A DNA stretch of 64,000 nt, from assembly GCF_001468485.1 (NCBI RefSeq), contig NZ_LODI01000047.1, positions 10,960 through 74,959 on the forward strand, read 5' to 3'. The notes beneath the pieces were generated by a model, which was not told where the DNA came from, did no database searches, and was given only the letters and a program-made list of their open reading frames with translations. Positions within the stretch are counted from its first letter, which is position 1. Every line of letters starts with the position of its first letter. The DNA comes from Pseudoalteromonas sp. H71 (GTDB taxonomy: Bacteria; Pseudomonadota; Gammaproteobacteria; Enterobacterales; Alteromonadaceae). A program made the translations under genes and the position numbers. Shown one piece after another: positions 49,449 through 56,858 of the stretch.

Positions 49449-50342
49449 ATGTTTCAAGTAAGTACCCCACAAAGTAGCGAAGATTGGCAAGCTTATTATC
49501 AATTACGTTGGGAAGTATTACGTGCTCCTTGGGGCGAGCCCAGGGGTTCTGAACAAGATGATTTAGAGCAGGACGCTGAACACCGGTTTATAAAAAATAA
49601 AGAGGGTGAAGTATTAGGGGTGGCTCGATTACATTTTAATAACCATGAGCAAGCTCAGGTTCGTTATATGGCGGTGGCTGAAGGTAACCGAAATCAGCAT
49701 ATTGGTAGTCGTCTGTTACACGATTTAGAAAAAATAGCATGGACACAAAATGCCGATGAACTGGTGTTATTTGCACGCGAACGCGCACTTGAATTTTATA
49801 AGCGCCACGGCTACGAATTAAAAGAAAAAGCGCACTTAGCTTACGGTGATGTTCAGCATTTTAAAATGGTTAAGCAAAAGCCGAGTGAGCCAGGTTGGTT
49901 TCGTCATCCTAATTGGACTCAAGTGCTACAAAATATCTGGCGGGAATCAATTCCTATTAGTGATGCAATGGGCATTAAAGTAGAAAGTTACACCGATTGG
50001 CAATTTACAACCAGCGCTGATTTAGACGCTAATTTAAATTTACATAACACCATGTTTGCTGGTTCTATTTATAGCTTAGCCACATTAACTGGCTGGGGAG
50101 CAACGTATTTGGCGCTCAAAGAAGCGGGGCTTGAAGGTAATATTGTACTGGCTGATGCCAATATTAAGTACTTAAAGCCACTCAATACAGATCCGCGCGG
50201 TTGTGTCGATTTACAAGCGTGTAAAGGTAAATTAAGCGATTTAGAAGCCGATGGTAAAACAAGTTATGTGGTACCGGTAACCATTTATGATGGTGACAAT
50301 GTAGTTGCTGAGTTTGAAGGTGTGTTTGCCGTAAAAAAATAA
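49449..50342 (+). CDS. GNAT acetyltransferase fused to YiiD-type hotdog thioesterase
   Basis: 297 residues. The N-terminal GNAT domain (about 1-145) has RYMAVAEGNRNQHIGSRLL, the acetyl-CoA loop. The C-terminal YiiD_C hotdog domain (about 155-297) has NLHNTMFAGSIYSLATLTGWG. The same fusion exists in E. coli YiiD, proposed to have a fatty-acid initiation or thioesterase role. AGGAG precedes the start and a terminator follows. Confidence 0.88.
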   Translation: MFQVSTPQSSEDWQAYYQLRWEVLRAPWGEPRGSEQDDLEQDAEHRFIKNKEGEVLGVARLHFNNHEQAQVRYMAVAEGNRNQHIGSRLLHDLEKIAWTQNADELVLFARERALEFYKRHGYELKEKAHLAYGDVQHFKMVKQKPSEPGWFRHPNWTQVLQNIWRESIPISDAMGIKVESYTDWQFTTSADLDANLNLHNTMFAGSIYSLATLTGWGATYLALKEAGLEGNIVLADANIKYLKPLNTDPRGCVDLQACKGKLSDLEADGKTSYVVPVTIYDGDNVVAEFEGVFAVKK

Positions 50343-50360
50343 CGAGTAATTTTTAATTAA

Positions 50361-50399
50361 AAAAGCCAAGCACTTAATAATTAATGCTTGGCTTTTTTA
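50361..50399 (+). terminator. Rho-independent terminator after the GNAT-thioesterase gene
   Basis: Stem AAAAGCCAAGCA / TGCTTGGCTTTT with an AT-rich loop, then T6. It could also end pldA transcription on the opposite strand, whose stop is 11 bases away. Confidence 0.9.
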
Positions 50400-50409
50400 T
50401 GCGCTGATT

Positions 50410-51444
50410 TTATAACAAATCGGTTAATAAGATACCCACGCCAATCCGCTCAACATCGGCGTTGTAATCAATTAGGCTTTCACCGTAGCCGTTAAAGTAT
50501 TGCGCGTAGCCACGAACGCGGCCCCACAAAGGAAATGACCAATCAAGCTGAAGTGCACCGCGATTGTCTGAGTTTAAATTGTTGCGAGTCATAAAGCTAA
50601 ATTCATGATCGTGATAACGATACGCACCACTAAATTCAAAATACCCCATGTATTTGTAAATATCGGGGTTATCGTCACCTTTTGCGTCTAGCAGATCTTC
50701 TTTTTCGTCTTCAGCTATGCGGTACCAAGGTTTAAAACTAAAAACAAAGCCTCGGTTTTCCCAAATGAAATCGGCGTAAATACGGTTCCACGAGCGCGAG
50801 TTTGGTTGGCTACGGCCATTTGACTGGTGCGATATACCGAGCACAATAGCCATTTCATCGCCCCAGAGTACGTTTTCTGGATCAAGGTAATTCATCCAGA
50901 AAATTTCTGGCTCGTAGTTAGTTTCACGAAATGGCGATGAAATTTCCGAGTTATAAATTTGCCAATACGATTGCAGGGTAAAGCCAAAATACAATGCTTG
51001 GTCTTCGTCAGAGAATTCGTCAAACAAGGGGACCTTGATTGAAAGCTGATATTTAGCTTCTAAGTTATCGAGTGTATCACCATCTTGTTCGTCTGTGAGC
51101 TCGTCAAAACGATCGAACGGGCGATCGTTTGGATGCGATACATATGATAATGGCAATATGTAATTACGTTTATGGGGTGTGATTACATTACGATTTTTTT
51201 TGCCTACCTCTTCACGTGCTTGGCGTTTATCAAGTGCGGTCAGTTGTTTGTTTTCTTCCAGTGCAGAGCATTTTTTACGAAGCTCATCGAGTGTTTGCTT
51301 GCCATCGCCCCCAATCACTTCATTCAAAATACATTGCTTGACGAGTTCTATGCTGCTGTCTTGCTCGTTTGTTGGTACTTCGTCTTGCGCAAATGCTGCG
51401 GTACTTAGTAAAGCTGAAAGGGTGATCCAGTGGCGCCAGCTCAT
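50410..51444 (-). CDS. pldA: Outer membrane phospholipase A
   Basis: 344 residues with a signal peptide (MSWRHWITLSALLSTAAFA), then a charged helical region (about 28-90) and a 12-strand beta-barrel. The catalytic residues are H206, S208 (HQSNGRS) and N220, with the same spacing as E. coli H142, S144 and N156. It hydrolyses phospholipids misplaced in the outer leaflet. The extra N-terminal helical segment is longer than in E. coli. AAGGAA precedes the start. Confidence 0.94.
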   Translation of the reverse strand: MSWRHWITLSALLSTAAFAQDEVPTNEQDSSIELVKQCILNEVIGGDGKQTLDELRKKCSALEENKQLTALDKRQAREEVGKKNRNVITPHKRNYILPLSYVSHPNDRPFDRFDELTDEQDGDTLDNLEAKYQLSIKVPLFDEFSDEDQALYFGFTLQSYWQIYNSEISSPFRETNYEPEIFWMNYLDPENVLWGDEMAIVLGISHQSNGRSQPNSRSWNRIYADFIWENRGFVFSFKPWYRIAEDEKEDLLDAKGDDNPDIYKYMGYFEFSGAYRYHDHEFSFMTRNNLNSDNRGALQLDWSFPLWGRVRGYAQYFNGYGESLIDYNADVERIGVGILLTDLL

Positions 51445-51564
51445 TGTAATTCCTTGTGAGTATTGGGTAGGTTGTGATTTATTTTATTATAACGCTTTTT
51501 ACATTAGGTACAGTGAACTTTTACTGAACTGTTTACATTACGTTAAAAGCGGTACTGATAGATC

Positions 51565-51590
51565 AAAAGAAAAGCGGCCTAAGCCGCTTT
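51565..51590 (-). terminator. Rho-independent terminator of the lysine cluster
   Basis: On the minus strand, AAAGCGGC-TTAG-GCCGCTTT followed by TCTTTT, 73 bases after the stop of the aspartoacylase-family gene. Confidence 0.8.
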
Positions 51591-51662
51591 GTCTAATGTA
51601 CATTAACTTAGGAGATTAATGTACTCTCACGCAATGAGAAGGGTGAGTGATAGCGCAGTGCG

Positions 51663-52784
51663 CTATAACTCAAATATGTTGGTAAAAAATTTATACAACT
51701 CAGTGCCTTGGTTTACGCTTGCCGAGGCAAAGTGCAAAATAGCGATGGCATCGAAATCGAGGCTGAGCGTTTGTAGTGGCTGCTCACTCAAGTAGCGCTC
51801 CATGCGTAAAACATGTGCAATGGGCTCGCCTGCTTTAATATGCCCACCTAGTGGGGCTACATATTCAACCATGCCGCCAATAGGGGCGTAGTAAGCAAAG
51901 TAGTCATCTAAATGGCATGCGTAGCGGGTTATATTGCTCGGTTTGTGTGGTGCGTCTACCAATACGTTTTTATGATTTAGGTAACTTAAAATGCTATTTG
52001 AATCGTTGAGTGCTTCTTTTAGGTCTATTTTTTCTTGGCTACCTAGCTCAACCGTAAAGGCTTCTACCTGTACGTTGAATGATCGCCCTTGCGCGCTAAG
52101 TGCATCACTTAGGTGCCACCATGGGCAAAAGCTTGCTTCGTCCATGGCGCCATCAAAGTCGCTTGGGATGAGCAGTATATGTTCAATATTAAAATAACGA
52201 GCGCTGTCGGTTGCATACGCTGGGCAATATAAGTGCTTGCTTGAGATAGGCCCTGTGTGTAAATCGAGTACTATGTCGGCTTGGTGCGCAAGCTTTTGCA
52301 AATTAAGCGCAATGCGTTTACCTGTATTGAGTAAATAAGCGGGGCCGTTAAGTTTGGCATCTATTTCATCAAGCAGGGCTTTTTTAAAGTTACTTTTTAA
52401 AGCTGCATCGCCGTACTGGCTATGATCTTTGGCAAACTGGGTGACTAAATCACTATTGTAGTGATACATGCGGTTCCAGTTAGTGCCAGTAATCGGGTCG
52501 AATCGGCCAAGGGTAAATTCCCCTGATTTTTGGTTACACCCAATAGGGTTAGCATAAGGTACTAAGGTAATGTCGCCTTTTAAATTGAGCTGTTTTAATT
52601 GCTCTAACAGCTGAAAAATAACCGCGTTACCTTGTACTTCAGCGCCGTGCATATTTGCTTGAATATAAACACTTGGCCCGCTGCCATCGCCTTTTAAGCG
52701 ATACACAGGAATAGTGAGAGGCAAGCCGTTTGCCACTTCCCCTACTACAATGTTTTCTTGGCTGATTGGTGTTGTTATGCTCAT
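51663..52784 (-). CDS. Succinylglutamate desuccinylase/aspartoacylase-family zinc hydrolase in the lysine operon
   Basis: 373 residues of the M14-like AstE/AspA superfamily. Zinc ligands are H46 and E49 (HGAEVQG) and H176 (LDLHTG), and the catalytic glutamate is E246 (TVELGS). A C-terminal biotinyl-lipoyl-like beta domain (about 285-350, GGMVEYVAPLGGHIKAGEP) is typical of one subgroup. Such enzymes remove N-acyl groups such as succinyl from amino acids. It is the last gene of the riboswitch-led dapA-dapD-decarboxylase operon, five bases after the decarboxylase, so the likely substrate is an N-succinylated lysine-pathway intermediate (inference). Confidence 0.85.
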   Translation of the reverse strand: MSITTPISQENIVVGEVANGLPLTIPVYRLKGDGSGPSVYIQANMHGAEVQGNAVIFQLLEQLKQLNLKGDITLVPYANPIGCNQKSGEFTLGRFDPITGTNWNRMYHYNSDLVTQFAKDHSQYGDAALKSNFKKALLDEIDAKLNGPAYLLNTGKRIALNLQKLAHQADIVLDLHTGPISSKHLYCPAYATDSARYFNIEHILLIPSDFDGAMDEASFCPWWHLSDALSAQGRSFNVQVEAFTVELGSQEKIDLKEALNDSNSILSYLNHKNVLVDAPHKPSNITRYACHLDDYFAYYAPIGGMVEYVAPLGGHIKAGEPIAHVLRMERYLSEQPLQTLSLDFDAIAILHFASASVNQGTELYKFFTNIFEL

Positions 52785-52789
52785 GTTTA

Positions 52790-53995
52790 TTACCTTAAAT
52801 AGTGGCTGGCATCTTCTGCTTGGCGTACACAGGTGAGCTCACCATTGTGTAACACATATTCTGCTGCCAGCTCATGGCATAAAAAATACGGCATGCTTTC
52901 GGTAAAACCATAGGCGCCACATTGGCTAAATACCAGCCAGTCTTGCTCGTTTAAATCGCTTGGTAAGTTATGCTCGCCTAAGCAATCAAGGGCCGTACAT
53001 AACGGCCCATATAAGCTCATTGCTTGTTCTGGCGCTGTTGATTCGCGCAGTAACGCCGCAGGAAAATCTTGGCTTGTAACAGCAGGGCGCAATAAGTGGT
53101 TAATACCACCGGTTAAAATAACTTGCTGTTGGCCGTAGTTTTGTTTGCACTCAACGACGGGGTTAGCGTAATGACCGCATTCGCCTACAGCGTAACGGCC
53201 AAGCTCCATCCATAGCTCGTCTACACCCGCATCTTTTTTAATTTTTGCCAGCGCGGTGATTAATCCATCCCACTCAAGTGTTGCATCGTTTGGTGTGTAA
53301 GGAATACCTAAACCGCCGCCTAAGTCTAAAACTTTAAGGTTTATATTTAAGTTATTAGCCAAGGTGGTAAGCGGTGCAATCATTTGCGACCACAGCTCGC
53401 TTAGCTTTTGCGTGCTAAGCATGTTACCCCACTGAAATATATGTAGGCCATCAAAGCTAAGGGCTGGGTAATCGGCGGTATTTAGTGCTTGCCATTCATC
53501 GCAGCCAAGCCCAAACGGAGTTAGGCTGTCGCCGCCTAGAGGATTTTTTTCACCTTCAGGCCAGCGTAGTTGCACACGTAATAAAACTTGCAGCTGCGTA
53601 TTTTGCAGCTGCGCTTGTTGGTTTAACCAACGCACTTGATTGAGGCTTTCGGCAACAAATATGCGCACACCGCGATCAATAAAGTGTTTAATTTGTTTAG
53701 GGCTCTTTGCAGGCCCTGTGTTGAGCACGCGCTGCGAACTAATACCTTGTGCAAGGACTTGTTCAAGTTCACCTTTACTTGCAACGTCAAAGTTAAAGCC
53801 TGCGCTATCTAAGCTTTGAATAATCTTAGAAAGCGGGTTCGCTTTTACTGCATACCAAAGTTTTACATCGGTTTGCGCAACTAAACGCGCAAGGTGTGCG
53901 TTTAGTTTATCTAAGTCGTAAACAAAAAAAGGGGTATCAAGTTGCTGTGTAAGCGTATTAACAGAGGTTTTGATTGGCGTGCTCAAAAAGCTCAT
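52790..53995 (-). CDS. Fold-III PLP-dependent decarboxylase, DAP-decarboxylase-like
   Basis: 401 residues of the alanine-racemase-barrel decarboxylase family. PLP lysine K51 lies in WYAVKANP, the phosphate loop GGGLGIPY is at 226-233, and C333 lies in GPLCTALD. The late motif is CGAYGFTESMPYFLCH (359-374). Canonical diaminopimelate decarboxylases usually show CES(S/G)D and EPGR; here they read CTALD and ELGR, closer to amine-type or siderophore-type relatives. It overlaps the dapD stop by one base. Lysine-cluster position argues for a DAP-like substrate, but not necessarily free meso-DAP. Confidence 0.82.
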   Translation of the reverse strand: MSFLSTPIKTSVNTLTQQLDTPFFVYDLDKLNAHLARLVAQTDVKLWYAVKANPLSKIIQSLDSAGFNFDVASKGELEQVLAQGISSQRVLNTGPAKSPKQIKHFIDRGVRIFVAESLNQVRWLNQQAQLQNTQLQVLLRVQLRWPEGEKNPLGGDSLTPFGLGCDEWQALNTADYPALSFDGLHIFQWGNMLSTQKLSELWSQMIAPLTTLANNLNINLKVLDLGGGLGIPYTPNDATLEWDGLITALAKIKKDAGVDELWMELGRYAVGECGHYANPVVECKQNYGQQQVILTGGINHLLRPAVTSQDFPAALLRESTAPEQAMSLYGPLCTALDCLGEHNLPSDLNEQDWLVFSQCGAYGFTESMPYFLCHELAAEYVLHNGELTCVRQAEDASHYLR

Positions 53996-54735
53996 TATCG
54001 TAAAACCTCTTCTAGCAATAATGATGCATCGCTTTGTTCGTCACGGTATTTAACAATTAACGCACACGACATGCTCAAGCCTTGCTCACGTGCCCATTCG
54101 TTTGACGCCGGGCGAGAGCCAGGTATTACAATTGCGTATTCTGGGATTGGTTCGCCTTTATCAAGCTGACGCTCATTAACGCAGTCGTATACCGGAATGG
54201 TTGCAGATAAGCGTACGCCTGGCGCTAGTACTGCCCCTTTTTTAACAACTACGCCTTCAACAATGACACAACCTGCGCCAATAAAGGCATCGTCTTCAAC
54301 TACTACAGGGCTTGCACCAATTGGCTCAAGTACACCGCCAAGTTGCACAGCTGCGCTCAAATGTACGTTTTTACCTACTTGTGCACACGAGCCTACTAAT
54401 GCGTGGCTATCAACCATAGTGCCTTCGTCGATGTATGCGCCAATGTTTACGTACGCTGGTGGCATAATAATAGTGCCTTTAGCTACGTATGCACCACGGC
54501 GAACGCTTGAACCACCAGGTACCATACGCACGCCGTTGTCAGTACTAAACTCTTGCGGTGCAAGGTTGTGTTTATCTACAAAACCACCTGCAAACTCAGT
54601 GTTAGTGCCATTTTTAAAGGCTTCTAAAATGCCTTGTTTTACTTCTACGTTAGCTTCCCATTGGCCGCTTTCGTTTTGTGATGCTGCGCGTACTGCGCCC
54701 GATTCTAAATTATTTAGTAGTTCTAACCAGCTCAT
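53995..54735 (-). CDS. dapD: Tetrahydrodipicolinate N-acyltransferase (DapD-type)
   Basis: 246 residues forming a left-handed beta-helix acyltransferase. Hexapeptide repeats run from GVRMVPGGSSVRRGAYVAKG through YVNIGAYIDEGTMVDSHALVGSCAQVGKNVHL to VLEPIGASPVVVEDDAFIG. It transfers succinyl (or acetyl) to tetrahydrodipicolinate. It is shorter than E. coli DapD (274), with a different N-terminus, resembling DapDs of other phyla. It starts 15 bases after dapA. Confidence 0.88.
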   Translation of the reverse strand: MSWLELLNNLESGAVRAASQNESGQWEANVEVKQGILEAFKNGTNTEFAGGFVDKHNLAPQEFSTDNGVRMVPGGSSVRRGAYVAKGTIIMPPAYVNIGAYIDEGTMVDSHALVGSCAQVGKNVHLSAAVQLGGVLEPIGASPVVVEDDAFIGAGCVIVEGVVVKKGAVLAPGVRLSATIPVYDCVNERQLDKGEPIPEYAIVIPGSRPASNEWAREQGLSMSCALIVKYRDEQSDASLLLEEVLR

Positions 54736-54750
54736 TATAAAAACCTGTAT

Positions 54751-55635
54751 TTAATGCCAAGATAAAATGGTGTCGTTTGCAGTAGTAATGCAATCGGTTT
54801 GCGTTAACTCAAGATGCGTTAAAGGTGGGCGTAGCAACGAGCTACTTAAGCGGCCTTGTTGGTGCATTAACACTTTAACGGGAATAGGGTTTGCTACAGC
54901 AAAAAGGCTATTAATAGCGCGAGTCCACTGAGCAAATAAATTGGGGTGTTGGCCACTTAGGCTGCGTTTTACAAACTCATGCGTTTGTGTTGGCCACGCG
55001 TTTGCTGCAACCGATACTAAGCCTTTTGCGCCAGCTTGCGCGAAATAGGGCATAAGTGCATCGTCGCCACTGTATAGCGCTAAATTAGGTGCGGCTTGTC
55101 GGTATGCTTCAAATTGGGTGATGTTGCCACTGGCTTCTTTTAACGCCCAGAGCTTTGGATGCGCCTGTAAATTTTCGATGGTTTGCACCGGAATACTTAC
55201 ACCGCTTCTACCTGGTACGTTGTACAACATACACGGGTGCGCGCTTTCGTTTAATAAGCTTTCGTACCAATGAGTTTGACCTACAGCCCCTGGTTTTGCA
55301 TAAAGGGGCGAGCCTAGTAAGTAACTGTGAATAGGTAACTGATTGCAATAGTTAACCCACTCTTTCTGTTGGGCTAAATTGCTACCGCCTACAGCAACCA
55401 TAAGCGGTACACTGGGCTTTAGTTGGCACACGTGCTCAACAATGGCTTGTTGCTCTTTAAGTGTCAGCGCTAAGCCTTCACCTGTACTACCAAGGAGTAA
55501 AATACCGTTGTGTGCCGCTTCTTGTTCACTAACGAGAGTTGAGAGTGTGTCGTAGTCAACATTACCTTGTTGATCAAACGGCGTTACAAGCGCTGTCCAC
55601 AGTGCGTAGTCGTCTAAATTGAAGTTGTTGATCAT
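54751..55635 (-). CDS. dapA: 4-hydroxy-tetrahydrodipicolinate synthase
   Basis: 294 residues, TIM-barrel aldolase condensing pyruvate with aspartate semialdehyde. The catalytic Schiff-base lysine is K166 (ALKEASG). Triad residues are in LLGSTGEG (S50, T51) and LYNVPGRSG (Y138). The usual GTTGES appears as GSTGEG, a mild deviation. First gene of the lysine-riboswitch operon. A second dapA elsewhere in the genome is likely but not visible here. Confidence 0.93.
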   Translation of the reverse strand: MINNFNLDDYALWTALVTPFDQQGNVDYDTLSTLVSEQEAAHNGILLLGSTGEGLALTLKEQQAIVEHVCQLKPSVPLMVAVGGSNLAQQKEWVNYCNQLPIHSYLLGSPLYAKPGAVGQTHWYESLLNESAHPCMLYNVPGRSGVSIPVQTIENLQAHPKLWALKEASGNITQFEAYRQAAPNLALYSGDDALMPYFAQAGAKGLVSVAANAWPTQTHEFVKRSLSGQHPNLFAQWTRAINSLFAVANPIPVKVLMHQQGRLSSSLLRPPLTHLELTQTDCITTANDTILSWH

Positions 55636-55770
55636 CTCTTACGAACCTATAAGGTGTTCGAGATATTAAAGGGGCTTTATGATGTGAGCCGCATTAACGT
55701 CGTTCGAACAGTATTCGAAGAGCGAATGGGCTTAAAATAATAGGGCGCACGGCCTTATTATTTAAGACCA

Positions 55771-55965
55771 GAAGCTCTCCACCAAACTAATAAGCTGCTA
55801 AAAAACAGCTCTTGGTGACAGTCGCTAGGATTCAACCTAGTCGCCCGAAGTAATTGCTTCGCAAAAGCGTTTACCTCTCGGCGGTATTCCCCTGGCGTAT
55901 GCTCACTGGAGTTTGCGCTCCTAACATACGCTACCTGAATAACGCACCTCTTCTAGCCCTTTGTA
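55771..55965 (-). promoter_or_regulatory. Lysine riboswitch (L box) upstream of dapA
   Basis: Read on the minus strand, the conserved elements appear in the same order as in the E. coli lysC element: AGAAGAGGTGCG, TTAGGAGCGC...CTCCAGTGAGCA, CCAGGGGAATACCGCCGAGAGG, GGGCGACTAGGTTGAATCCTAG and CTGTCACCAAGAG. The downstream GGTGGAGAGCTTCTGG also resembles the E. coli expression platform, where CTTCTGG can pair with the AGAAG of the 5' strand. Lysine binding should reduce expression of the four genes. About 135 bases separate it from the dapA start. This explains most of the 55636-56151 gap. Confidence 0.95.
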
Positions 55966-56151
55966 TTTTGTTTAACCGCAAAAGAGTTAGCAAAATACAA
56001 TTTAAATAGGGTAATTGCGGCGATTAAAACATTTTAGCCGTCTAGGTGTCAAGCTGCTAAATATAGATTAGCTCATCGAAAATAGCGGTGGTTACGTATT
56101 GGCTGCTTTTCTCGTACACTAACCCTATGAGCAGCGAGGTATTTAATAAGT

Positions 56152-56856
56152 ATGGAAAAATTTAGTGATATTTATAAGCGAGCGTTGGAGCGAAAGGGCT
56201 CTGAAAAAATGCTTAAGTTATTACTCGCAAAACCTTTATCTAAAAAAGCGTTAAGTACGTTAAGTGACGACGATTGGCTTGAAGAATTTACCCGAAAAGT
56301 TTTTCAAAGTGGCTTTTATTGGTCGGTAATAAATAGTAAATGGCCGGGCTTTAGAGAGGTTTTTTGGGAGTTCAGCGTTGATAAGTTATTAATGATGCCG
56401 CCCGATATGCTAGAGCAAAAAGCAACGGATGAACGCATTATTCGTAATTATAAAAAAGTGAAAACGATTCCTGAAAATGCTTACATGATCCACGAAATAG
56501 CACAGGAGCATGGCAGCTTTAGTAAGTTTATTGCCCAGTGGCCAACAGATAATATTATTGGTTTATGGGCGCATTTAAAAAAACACGGTGCTCGGTTGGG
56601 CGGCAATACAGGCCCCTATGCTTTAAGAGCGCTTGGTAAAGATACATTTTTACTTTCGCGCGATGTAGAAAGTTACTTAAGAGCGCATAAAATAATTGAT
56701 GGCGGGCTGCAAACTAAAAAATCACTCACTGCTGCGCAGGCATTTTTTAATGAAATGCAAAAGCAAAGTGGTTTAAGCATGCAAGAGCTAAGTTTAATTG
56801 TGGCCTACGGTGTGGGTGACAATCGCGTAGGTATAAGCCAACAAGCTGAGGATTAA
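56152..56856 (+). CDS. DNA-3-methyladenine glycosylase I-like HhH protein
   Basis: 234 residues with the Tag-like HhH-superfamily fold (FQSGFYWSVINSKWPGFREVFWEF matches the Tag core around its conserved Trp; W57 here). It has no cysteine at all, so the zinc site of classical Tag is absent, and the position of the catalytic Glu (E. coli E38) is Lys49 in my alignment by eye. It may bind another lesion or be a non-catalytic relative. Two bases separate it from selO. Confidence 0.75.
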   Translation: MEKFSDIYKRALERKGSEKMLKLLLAKPLSKKALSTLSDDDWLEEFTRKVFQSGFYWSVINSKWPGFREVFWEFSVDKLLMMPPDMLEQKATDERIIRNYKKVKTIPENAYMIHEIAQEHGSFSKFIAQWPTDNIIGLWAHLKKHGARLGGNTGPYALRALGKDTFLLSRDVESYLRAHKIIDGGLQTKKSLTAAQAFFNEMQKQSGLSMQELSLIVAYGVGDNRVGISQQAED

Positions 56857-56858
56857 TT

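Noticed and set aside
51179-51619. Plus-strand 146-codon open frame
   Set aside because: Antisense to the pldA signal region and the cluster terminator, with no recognisable product.
54197-54754. Plus-strand 185-codon open frame
   Set aside because: Antisense to dapD; composition follows the complementary codon pattern of the real gene.
55740-55970. Clustered stems as a tRNA or CRISPR-like repeat
   Set aside because: The conserved order of L-box elements and the downstream dapA identify a lysine riboswitch.
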